The position numbers were made by a program, and so were the translations under genes. Below are positions 1 to 6,064 of a DNA stretch of 6,388 bases, one piece after another; position 1 is the stretch's first letter, and every line of letters starts with the position of its first letter. The DNA comes from Lachnospiraceae bacterium (lineage in GTDB: Bacteria > Bacillota > Clostridia > Lachnospirales > Lachnospiraceae): NCBI GenBank assembly GCA_016282215.1, contig JAEEKC010000387.1, positions 1 through 6,388 of the forward strand, in the 5' to 3' direction. A model generated the notes under the pieces. It was not told where the DNA came from and ran no database searches. It was given only the letters and a program-made list of their open reading frames with translations.

Positions 1-199
1 ATTCTGCGCCGACCTGGGAAAAACCGACGACGATCATATCCTGATCCGACGTGTCGGAAGTCCCACCATCTGAAGAAGCAGTGTCCTGTGTGTTCTCCGG
101 GGATCCGTTAGATGCGCAAGCTGTCATAAGCAGGACGCAGAGAACACAGACTATTATGGTTGTTATCTTTTTACTGGTTATTTTCATTATTGATATCAT
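1..199 (-). CDS. Sugar-binding lipoprotein of an ABC-type system, N-terminal part (second YtfQ-like binding protein)
   Basis: The gene runs off the left window edge; only about 62-66 N-terminal residues are visible. Counting from the internal ATG at 187, there is a short basic N-region (MKITSKK), a hydrophobic stretch to residue 22 and a lipobox-like LMTAC with the lipid-modified Cys at 24. A Ser/Thr/Asp/Gly-rich linker (about 25-50) leads into MIVVGFSQVGAE, which matches the first beta strand of YtfQ-type sugar-binding proteins (VGFSQVGSE in E. coli YtfQ). It would be an extracytoplasmic, membrane-tethered sugar receptor. The first ATG (199) overlaps the MCP stop codon as ATGA and adds four residues (MISI); neither ATG has a convincing Shine-Dalgarno sequence, so translation probably depends on coupling to the MCP. 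The start choice between 199 and 187 is open. Whether it feeds a transporter or serves signalling cannot be told here. Confidence 0.85.
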   Translation of the reverse strand, partial: MISIMKITSKKITTIIVCVLCVLLMTACASNGSPENTQDTASSDGGTSDTSDQDMIVVGFSQVGAE

Positions 200-1875
200 T
201 CATGGAAGTATGCCACGCTGTCCTGTAGTCGGGCTGCCATGGCATTCATGTTTTCGCATTGCTGATTGACCACCTGTACTTTATCGATGATCTGCATAAT
301 GTGGCTGTTGACTTCTTCGCCGTTTTCGGCATTTACCCTGCTGATATCACCGAGGGTCTGGATGTTGTCGGCAATGCTGTTCTTATGCTGCTCGAGAACG
401 TCGATCTGGCCGGAGATGCCGCGGATATCTTCGACAGAAGTCTGGATCTTCTGGCTCTGCTCTTCGAATCTGTCCTGTGTCTCGGAGATCACCTGCTGTT
501 CTTTCTGGATCTGGGCTCTGAGCTGGTCGGTCATTTTTACGGATTTACCGGATTCCTCTGCGATGGTTTCCGCCAGATTTTTGATCATATCCGCGCCATT
601 CGCGCTTTGGGTGGAAAGGTTGCGGATCTCTTCTGCAACAACCGCAAAACCTCTGCCTGCTTCGCCTGCCCTGGCTGCTTCAATGGAAGCATTCAGCGAC
701 AGAAGGTTGGTCTGTTCTGAAATGGAAAGGATCAGTTCCACTGCTTTATGGATCTCAGAGATCGAGGCATTGGTGTTGTCGATCTGCTCTGAAATATTCC
801 GGACAGCCTCTACGGACTGCAGGCTGTTTTCCATGATCACTTGCATGCTGCCCGTCGCATCTTCGTTGGTGCTCAGCAGTTCTTCGGAATGGGCCTGAAA
901 GCGGTCGACACTCTGGGCGATATCTTTCACGCAGCGCTCGATCTCATCCATCTGAGAGCTGATGCTCTGCACGCTGTTATCCATCTGCGCCGTTGAACGT
1001 GCAACGGATTCCATGGAGGATGTGATCTGTCTTGCATTCGAAGCGCTTTCATTACTGTGCTGTGTAACAAACTGGATGCCGCTCACCAGTTCCTGGGACA
1101 AATTTTTCACGTTTCCGATGGTATCGGACAGGGACTGCTGCATGGTATCCGTTGATTGCATCAGGTTGTTCATTTCACGGATCGCCGTTTTTTTACTGCT
1201 CCGTTTTCCAAGATCGCCGGATGCCAGGATGTTGATGTTTTTATCCAAAGCGCCAAAGGAACCTGCCAGGCTGCGGCTGACCAGCAGCGCGATCAGGGCT
1301 GAAAGCGCGATCAGTACGACTGCCATCACGATGAAAAAGCCCGTCAGTCCGTTTGCCGCATTAGCGATCTCATCTTTGAGCTGACCTGCAAAAGCCATGG
1401 CTACGATCTCGCCGTCTGTCACGATGGGCACATAGTATCCGCAATAGACTTTTTCGTCGATTACAAGGTTATCATTATAATATCCGTTTTGTATATCTTC
1501 GGGATTCTCGCTCAGTTCAATCTCTCTGACGCGATAGCCGTTTTCATTCTTAATGGAAGTTGCGCAGGGCATATCCGCTGCGATGATCGCCATCTCAATG
1601 CCGCGATCCTGAAGGGAATCGATGAAATCATAATAATCGCTGGCATTCATGGCGGTGATATGATTCTGATTGCAGTAGCTTGCCAGGTTTCCTGCCACGA
1701 TGGACAGTGCCTCCTTGGTACTGCTTTCAAGTTTTCCCGATACGATTCGGGAAGAAGACACGCTGATGATAGTGATGGAAATCACAAGCGGCAGAATAGA
1801 GAGCAGGATCAGCATCAAAAACATGCTCATGCCGCCGGTACGGATCCGACTTTTTTTTGCATTTTGTTTCTTCAT
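196..1875 (-). CDS. Methyl-accepting chemotaxis protein with extracytoplasmic Cache-like sensor domain
   Basis: A transmembrane chemoreceptor that would signal through CheA/CheW to the flagellar motor. Residue numbers here count from the ATG at 1881. There is a basic cytoplasmic tail, TM1 at about 19-41, an extracytoplasmic sensor at about 42-178, TM2 at about 180-202, a HAMP-type linker to about 250 and a long coiled-coil signalling domain. The sensor ends in YCGYYVPIVTDGEIVAMAFAG (split: CGYYVPI, then DGEIVAMAFAG), typical of single-Cache receptors. The highly conserved hairpin tip is at about 389-423 (EQTNLLSLNASIEAARAG followed by EAGRGFAVVAEEIRNLS). Each arm is about 150 residues, fitting the 44-heptad class seen in Bacillus-type receptors. 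There is no C-terminal NWETF-like CheR/CheB tether. The ATG at 1875 is preferred (559 aa) because the purine-rich site at 1887-1882 lies 6 nt upstream, whereas it abuts the ATG at 1881. The stop overlaps the next gene, a sugar-binding lipoprotein, suggesting sugar sensing. Ligand unknown. Confidence 0.95.
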   Translation of the reverse strand: MKKQNAKKSRIRTGGMSMFLMLILLSILPLVISITIISVSSSRIVSGKLESSTKEALSIVAGNLASYCNQNHITAMNASDYYDFIDSLQDRGIEMAIIAADMPCATSIKNENGYRVREIELSENPEDIQNGYYNDNLVIDEKVYCGYYVPIVTDGEIVAMAFAGQLKDEIANAANGLTGFFIVMAVVLIALSALIALLVSRSLAGSFGALDKNINILASGDLGKRSSKKTAIREMNNLMQSTDTMQQSLSDTIGNVKNLSQELVSGIQFVTQHSNESASNARQITSSMESVARSTAQMDNSVQSISSQMDEIERCVKDIAQSVDRFQAHSEELLSTNEDATGSMQVIMENSLQSVEAVRNISEQIDNTNASISEIHKAVELILSISEQTNLLSLNASIEAARAGEAGRGFAVVAEEIRNLSTQSANGADMIKNLAETIAEESGKSVKMTDQLRAQIQKEQQVISETQDRFEEQSQKIQTSVEDIRGISGQIDVLEQHKNSIADNIQTLGDISRVNAENGEEVNSHIMQIIDKVQVVNQQCENMNAMAARLQDSVAYFHE

Positions 1876-1881
1876 ATGCAT

Positions 1882-1887
1882 TCCCCC
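1882..1887 (-). promoter_or_regulatory. Ribosome binding site deciding the MCP start
   Basis: Reading the minus strand, GGGGGA is directly followed by ATGCATATG. The site touches the first ATG (1881) with no spacer but sits 6 nt before the second ATG (1875), a normal spacing. This favours the 559-residue product beginning MKKQNAKK over the 561-residue form. Confidence 0.6.
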
Positions 1888-1900
1888 GGAAAGAATTATT

Positions 1901-1939
1901 AGTTTATTGGCTCCGTTTTTTCATACCGGACTTTACACT
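1901..1939 (-). promoter_or_regulatory. 39-nt leader/promoter-like block, copy B, upstream of the MCP
   Basis: This block matches 5844-5882 at 34 of 39 positions without gaps, and each copy lies a few tens of bases before the start codon of its gene. On the minus strand it begins AGTGTAAAGTCCG (13 bases identical in both copies) and ends ATAAACT (7 identical). Conservation in non-coding DNA at matching distances from two genes supports a shared promoter or operator. Upstream of it, TTGGCA at minus-strand 1944-1939 resembles a -35 box, but no good -10 at 17 nt follows. The exact function (core promoter, regulator site or leader structure) is inferred. Confidence 0.6.
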
Positions 1940-2030
1940 GCCAATTTCACAATTACCTTTGTTTATGCTTTACCCGATACTCTCAGTTTACCCTACTATA
2001 TGCCGGCTGACAACACCTAATCTTATAATC

Positions 2031-2099
2031 TTCGCCTCGCTCCGGACGCCCTTCGCGCCGCCTACGGCGACACCCTCCCCATGGGGGAGGGCGCTTTTT
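2031..2099. repeat. GC-rich palindromic intergenic element with two hairpins
   Basis: The element lies in the 301-nt gap between the second permease and the MCP. One stem pairs CCCTCCCC (2073-2080) with GGGGAGGG (2084-2091) around a 3-nt loop. A second pairs GCCGCC (2057-2062) with GGCGAC (2066-2071) around TAC. The second stem has a G-U wobble as minus-strand RNA but an A-C mismatch as plus-strand RNA. Its composition is unlike the AT-richer sequence on either side, and its layout (poly-A, CCTCCCC hairpin, short GTC...GGC hairpin, then GGAG-rich tail when read on the minus strand) resembles dispersed REP-like intergenic repeats that I recall from Clostridia genomes. Only one copy is in this window, so its repeat status is inferred. 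A short T run (2095-2099) follows stem one on the plus strand, so a weak plus-strand terminator is an alternative reading; no plus-strand gene is seen that would need it. Confidence 0.5.
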
Positions 2100-2176
2100 C
2101 ATGAATCCCGAATTGAGATGATTCCTCTTCCGGGTTTTCTGATCTTTCTTTTTACTTCATTGACTGCATTTCTGCT

Positions 2177-3208
2177 TTACTTGCGGATCGCTCTCTTTTT
2201 TCTGGCCTTAACCACTGACTGGATCACAAGGAAGATGCACAGCATAGCCGCGATGGTGATACCGGTCCACCATGCCTGGTCAAGTCCGGCGGATGATACG
2301 ATATCCTTGATGGTACTTAAGGAAAGTACACCGAAGAAGGTTCCGATGATATTTCCGACACCACCTGTCAGCATGGTTCCGCCGATGATGGAGGATGCGA
2401 TGGCATTCATTTCAGCGCCCTGTGCATGGGTTGCAGCACCGGACCCTACATGCAGGAAGTATACATATCCGCCGATGCCTGCCAAAGTTGAGCAGATCAT
2501 GTGGGATAAGAACTTCGTTCTCTTGACGTTGATACCGAGCATCAAAGCGCTCTGCTTGTTGCCGCCCACTGCATAGAAGCTGCGGCCAAGATTCGTCCAG
2601 CGAAGAAGGACGAACATCAGAACAACTACGACAAGTGCGATCACAACACCGATCTCCACATAAGCGTCCACATATTTACCGAGCTTATTCACGGAACCGA
2701 GGCCCGGGATGATGATACGGGTTTCCTTCAATGCTACAAAACTTGCATTCTCTACATTGAAGGGATTGGTGTTAACGATGGTGGTCATACCCCTTGCAAA
2801 GAACATACCCGCTAAGGATACGATGAAGGGCTGGATGTCCAGGTAAGCTACCAAAAAGCCCTGTACCAGTCCGTATGCCAGACCGATCAGAAGAGCGATC
2901 AGCATGGAAACTGCCACGTTGCCGTTATGATAATCCAGATACACTGCACAGCACATACTTACCAGGGCTGTCACGCCGCCGACGGAAATATCGATGCCGC
3001 CGGTGATCATAACAATGCTCATGCCGCAGGATAAGATGATCAACGCTGCATTGTTGTTCAAAATATTAAAGAATGCCTGAGGCTTGGTAAAGCCTTTTCC
3101 CTGAAACAGAACTGCTCCGATATACATCAGTATGAAAACTACAATGGTGATAGTCAGCAGCAGATTGGTATCAGTCATGTTTTTGATCTTCTGAGATACC
3201 TTTTCCAT
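2177..3208 (-). CDS. yjfF: Sugar ABC transporter permease, YjfF-like (CUT2, second permease)
   Basis: An integral membrane subunit of a CUT2 sugar importer (BPD_transp_2 family), 343 residues, the usual length. It has a short cytoplasmic N-terminus, a first membrane segment at about 16-36 and further segments to about 332, ending in a basic tail (KARKKRAIRK). Family landmarks are TGGIDISVGG (69-78), LDIQPFIVSLAGMFFARG (123-140), GRSFYAVGGN (208-217) and EMNAIASSIIGGTMLTGG (266-283) with GVGNIIGTFFGVL following, all close to E. coli YjfF (galactofuranose permease). WWT near 313-315 also fits YjfF. The ATG follows the TAA of the first permease with no intervening base, and AAGGAGGTGG inside the end of that gene supplies the ribosome site. 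It should pair with the first permease to form the heterodimeric channel served by one double-domain ATPase. The substrate is probably a pentose or hexose, perhaps a furanose; this is inferred from family resemblance only. Confidence 0.93.
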   Translation of the reverse strand: MEKVSQKIKNMTDTNLLLTITIVVFILMYIGAVLFQGKGFTKPQAFFNILNNNAALIILSCGMSIVMITGGIDISVGGVTALVSMCCAVYLDYHNGNVAVSMLIALLIGLAYGLVQGFLVAYLDIQPFIVSLAGMFFARGMTTIVNTNPFNVENASFVALKETRIIIPGLGSVNKLGKYVDAYVEIGVVIALVVVVLMFVLLRWTNLGRSFYAVGGNKQSALMLGINVKRTKFLSHMICSTLAGIGGYVYFLHVGSGAATHAQGAEMNAIASSIIGGTMLTGGVGNIIGTFFGVLSLSTIKDIVSSAGLDQAWWTGITIAAMLCIFLVIQSVVKARKKRAIRK

Positions 3209-4309
3209 TTATGCCACCTCCTTCACTGTCGGGTTCTTCATTTTTTTGGTGATCTCCGCGATCTTGTTTCTGACGATAGGTGCGGAGAATACAACCAGCA
3301 TGATAACGACGATCGCCTTGTATGCGGGAAGCGCATCGGAAGGCACGTTGAATTTGAAAAGTGTTGTTGGCAAAAGCTGGATAACGAAAGCGCCGATGAT
3401 GGAAGCTACCATATTGAACTTACCACCGGAGAGTGCGTTTCCGCCAAGTGCTACTGCAAGGATCGCGTCCATCTCGATATCTTTTGCGATAACCGAGTAG
3501 TTGATAGAGGAAAGACGGCTTACCTTGATCAGCGCCGCAACTGCCACGCAAAGACCTAAGATCACGAATGTCAGCCATTTGATGAAGACCGGATTCAGAC
3601 CGTTCAGTCTGGAAGAGCTTTCGTTGATACCAACTGCCTGAGTGTACAGGCCAAGGTTTGTAAACTTCAGGACCAGCATGGTCACGATCACACAGGCTGC
3701 CATGATGAAGAAGGGCGTCGGGATCGGAATGCCGGGAATGAAACCGCCGTAGTATGCGAACTTCGGATCGGAAATGATGGGAAGCTCGTTGTTGTTGATC
3801 CAGGCTGCGATGGAACGTCCCGCCGTATACAGGATCAGTGTTGCGATCATGGGCTGGATCTTAAAAATAGAAACCAGAAGTCCGTTGAAAGCGCCGAATG
3901 CCATGGCTACCAGGCAACTGATCAGGAATGCACAGATCACAGGCATTCTCAGGGTGTCCGGTCTGGTGTTGGTACCGCAGAGCGCACGCAGAAGTGTACT
4001 TCCTGCAATGGCGATAGCTGCGCCCACACTGATATCCTGTCCGCCGGAGGCTGCTGTTACCAGCGTCATGCCGATCGCCAGAATGGCCAGCTCGGAACCA
4101 TTATCGAGAACTGTCATCAGGTAACCGGAAAGGACCGGATTGCCTGCACTGTTATAACCCAGTGTGATCTTGAAAAATCCGGGATCCGCGATCAGATTGA
4201 ACAAAAGGAGCAGCAAAAGTGCCGCGATCGGGATGAAAATCTGATTGCGCATCAGTGAAGACATGGTAAATGTCTTATTTTTTCTTACATTTGCTTTTTC
4301 CGCACTCAT
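3209..4309 (-). CDS. ytfT: Sugar ABC transporter permease, YtfT-like (CUT2, first permease)
   Basis: The first membrane subunit of the sugar importer, 366 residues, BPD_transp_2 family. About nine to ten hydrophobic segments can be picked out, at roughly 23-40, 72-88, 93-110, 122-145, 150-170, 197-215, 243-263, 298-316 and 329-347. Family landmarks are SGGQDISVGAAIAIAG (88-103), KIQPMIATLIL (150-160), EMDAILAVALGGNALSGG (279-296) and KFNMVASIIGAFVIQ, the last resembling the RFNLLLSVVGALIIQ region of E. coli YtfT. Gln at 91, where most family members have GGIDLS, is slightly unusual. The ATG overlaps the ATPase stop as ATGA, and a GGAGGTGAGG site lies just upstream inside the ATPase gene, so the two are translationally coupled. 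Its stop directly abuts the next permease, which indicates stoichiometric production. YtfT versus a generic RbsC-type permease is decided mainly by the paired, unequal permeases downstream of one ATPase. Confidence 0.93.
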   Translation of the reverse strand: MSAEKANVRKNKTFTMSSLMRNQIFIPIAALLLLLLFNLIADPGFFKITLGYNSAGNPVLSGYLMTVLDNGSELAILAIGMTLVTAASGGQDISVGAAIAIAGSTLLRALCGTNTRPDTLRMPVICAFLISCLVAMAFGAFNGLLVSIFKIQPMIATLILYTAGRSIAAWINNNELPIISDPKFAYYGGFIPGIPIPTPFFIMAACVIVTMLVLKFTNLGLYTQAVGINESSSRLNGLNPVFIKWLTFVILGLCVAVAALIKVSRLSSINYSVIAKDIEMDAILAVALGGNALSGGKFNMVASIIGAFVIQLLPTTLFKFNVPSDALPAYKAIVVIMLVVFSAPIVRNKIAEITKKMKNPTVKEVA

Positions 4310-5820
4310 GATTTTGCCTCACCTCCCGCAATTGTGCTCATAATCTTATTCTGTGTCAGATCCTCTCCCGTCAGCTCACCAACCACCTTGCGGTCTCTCA
4401 TGACGATCATGCGGGAACAGGTCCTTAACATCTCATCGGTTTCGGAAGAGATAAAGGTCACGCTCATGCCTTCCGATGCCAGTTTCAAAACAAGTTTCTG
4501 AATATCTACCTTGGTACCGACATCGATACCTCTGGTGGGTTCGTCAAGGATCAGATAATCCGGATGGGTTAAAAGCCATCTGGCGAGAATACATTTTTGC
4601 TGATTGCCGCCGGACAGCGATTTGATCGGGGTGTCCGCGGAAGCCGTCTTGATGCTCAGCGTTTTGATATATTCATCTGCAAAAGCATTCGCCTGTGCTT
4701 TTGTAAAGGGCTTGAAAAATCCCTTCATAACCTGCAGCGCGAGGATGATATTCTCACGGACGGAAAGATCTCCGATGATACCGTCGATCTTACGATCCTC
4801 AGGCAGGTAGCCGATGCCGTTCTTCATGGCATCGATGGGCTTGCTGATCTTAATGGTCTTGCCGTTTTTCTTCATGCTGCCGGAAACCACGCGGTCTGCG
4901 CCGAAGATGGCACGTACACATTCGCTTCGTCCGGAACCGAGAAGACCGGTAAAGCCGTTGACTTCGCCTTTTCTGATATAAAAGTCAAAAGGTTTGATGC
5001 CTTCGGTACTCGAAAGGCCTTCCGCTTCAAAGAGGACCTCGCCCTGTTTTGCGGTTTCTCCGGATGTGTCCGCGGATTTGATATCGGACAGATCGTCGAG
5101 TTCCTTACCAAGCATCTTGGAAACCAGCTGAAGACGGGGCAGTTCCTTGATCTCATATTCGCCGACCAGCTTACCGTCGCGAAGTACCGTGATCTTGTCG
5201 CAGACCTCATATACCTGGTCGAGGAAGTGCGTTACGAAAATGATACCAACGCCGCGTCCGCGAAGTTCCTTCATCAGCTTGAAGAGCTTTTGTACTTCCT
5301 GATCATCAAGGGATGAAGTCGGCTCATCGAGGATCAATACCTTGCAGTCCATGTCCACCGCGCGGGCGATGGCTACCATCTGCTGTACTGCAATGGAGCA
5401 GCTTCCGAGCTGCTGGGTCGCTTTAGCCGGAATGTCCAAAGACTCCAGCATCTTCGTTGCGCCCTCATTCATTTTTTTCCAATTCTGCAGCACGTCATCC
5501 GAACGGCCGATATACATATTCTCAGCCACGGACAGATTGGGACAGAGGGTGATCTCCTGATACACCGTGCTGATCCCTAAATGCTGCGCATCCTGCGGGG
5601 AGCGGATCGATACTTCCTGACCTTCCAGAAAAATCTCCCCTTCATCTTTCGTATAAACACCGGTTAAAACCTTGATCAGAGTCGATTTTCCGGCCCCGTT
5701 CTCACCCATCAGCGCATGGATCTCTCCGCTTTGCAGCTGAAAATCCACATTCTGCAGGGCCTTTACGCCCGGGAATCCTTTATAAATTCCCTTAAGGCTC
5801 AGCAAAGCCTGATTTCCCAT
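4306..5820 (-). CDS. ytfR: Sugar ABC transporter ATP-binding protein with two nucleotide-binding domains (YtfR/MglA/RbsA type)
   Basis: The cytoplasmic ATPase that energises the importer; 504 residues is the normal length for fused double-domain CUT2 ATPases. Domain 1 has Walker A GENGAGKST (39-47), Q-loop YQE (87-89), a degenerate signature SIAVQQMVAIARA (142-154), Walker B VLILDEPTSSLD (161-172) and H-loop THF (His198). Domain 2 has a degenerate Walker A, GLLGSGRSE (292-300), EDRK (341-344), an intact signature LSGGNQQK (402-409), Walker B LILDEPTRGID (423-433) and SSE (458-460) in place of the H-loop. The pattern of one competent and one degenerate site is normal for RbsA/MglA/YtfR. The start at 5820 has AGGAGG (5832-5827) 6 nt upstream. 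It is separated by 244 nt from the upstream binding-protein gene and overlaps the downstream permease by 4 nt. The exact sugar is not shown by this subunit; ytfR is given on operon context. Confidence 0.95.
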   Translation of the reverse strand: MGNQALLSLKGIYKGFPGVKALQNVDFQLQSGEIHALMGENGAGKSTLIKVLTGVYTKDEGEIFLEGQEVSIRSPQDAQHLGISTVYQEITLCPNLSVAENMYIGRSDDVLQNWKKMNEGATKMLESLDIPAKATQQLGSCSIAVQQMVAIARAVDMDCKVLILDEPTSSLDDQEVQKLFKLMKELRGRGVGIIFVTHFLDQVYEVCDKITVLRDGKLVGEYEIKELPRLQLVSKMLGKELDDLSDIKSADTSGETAKQGEVLFEAEGLSSTEGIKPFDFYIRKGEVNGFTGLLGSGRSECVRAIFGADRVVSGSMKKNGKTIKISKPIDAMKNGIGYLPEDRKIDGIIGDLSVRENIILALQVMKGFFKPFTKAQANAFADEYIKTLSIKTASADTPIKSLSGGNQQKCILARWLLTHPDYLILDEPTRGIDVGTKVDIQKLVLKLASEGMSVTFISSETDEMLRTCSRMIVMRDRKVVGELTGEDLTQNKIMSTIAGGEAKS

Positions 5821-5843
5821 GTTCTTCCTCCTAATTTATCAGT

Positions 5844-5882
5844 AGTTTATCGGTTCAGTATTTTCATATCGGACTTTACACT
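5844..5882 (-). promoter_or_regulatory. 39-nt leader/promoter-like block, copy A, upstream of the ABC transporter ATPase
   Basis: This is the partner of the block at 1901-1939 (34/39 identical, no gaps). On the minus strand it starts AGTGTAAAGTCCGATATG and ends ACCGATAAACT, 23 nt before the start codon and just ahead of AGGAGG. Similarity weakens but continues upstream on the minus strand (a TAAACA...GGTAA pattern with small gaps, and GTATCAGGT at 5949-5941 versus GTATCGGGT at 1980-1972). Its position fits an internal promoter or operator that lets the ATPase-permease genes be expressed apart from the binding protein. TTGTAG with AATACT at 18 nt is a possible but poor housekeeping promoter. 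Function inferred. Confidence 0.6.
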
Positions 5883-5967
5883 ACAAGTGTTGTTACCTGT
5901 TTACGCCTGTTGTTTTTACTTACTTGTGATGGTGTTTTTCACCTGATACGTTTCCGATTTGACAGTG

Positions 5968-6010
5968 AGAAAGCGCGACGCAGCACTTTTTCAGCCACGC
6001 CGCGCTTTCT
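5968..6010. repeat. Perfect 10-bp inverted repeat (stem-loop) between binding-protein and ATPase genes
   Basis: AGAAAGCGCG (5968-5977) is the exact reverse complement of CGCGCTTTCT (6001-6010), enclosing 23 nt. It lies 54 nt after the stop codon of the binding-protein gene. No uninterrupted T run follows on either strand, so it is not a clear intrinsic terminator. Hairpins at this place in sugar ABC operons commonly stabilise the binding-protein message or reduce read-through, giving excess receptor over membrane subunits; that role is inferred here. The rest of the 244-nt gap, apart from the 39-nt block, shows nothing recognisable. Confidence 0.6.
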
Positions 6011-6064
6011 ACTTGCGCTATTTACTTCTTTGTATCGGTTCTTAAGGATTCTTATGTGTAACTA

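Noticed and set aside
259..898. Overlapping plus-strand open frames inside the MCP gene
   Set aside because: They are antisense to the conserved signalling hairpin and coiled coil of the chemoreceptor; no domain is recognisable in them.
2073..2099. A plus-strand intrinsic terminator (8-bp GC stem, then CGC and five T)
   Set aside because: No plus-strand gene lies upstream that it could terminate, and the stem is better explained as part of the palindromic element; a weak effect is not excluded.
1983..2102. A 39-codon minus-strand frame beginning ATGAAAAAGCGCCC in the permease-MCP gap
   Set aside because: It is translated from the GC-rich palindromic element, giving a low-complexity Arg/Pro/Gly-rich product, with only a distant, poor ribosome site.
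1857..2576. A 239-codon plus-strand open frame across the MCP-permease gap
   Set aside because: It covers the start of the MCP gene, the palindromic element and the end of the permease gene in antisense, and its translation shows no coherent family features.
4597..5316. A 239-codon open frame on the plus strand within the ATPase gene
   Set aside because: It is antisense to a gene with intact ABC ATPase motifs along its length, has no recognisable domain, and is a by-product of codon bias.
5821..6064. A riboswitch or structured regulatory RNA in the binding-protein/ATPase gap
   Set aside because: Apart from the single inverted repeat there is no set of conserved helices or recognisable ligand-binding core.
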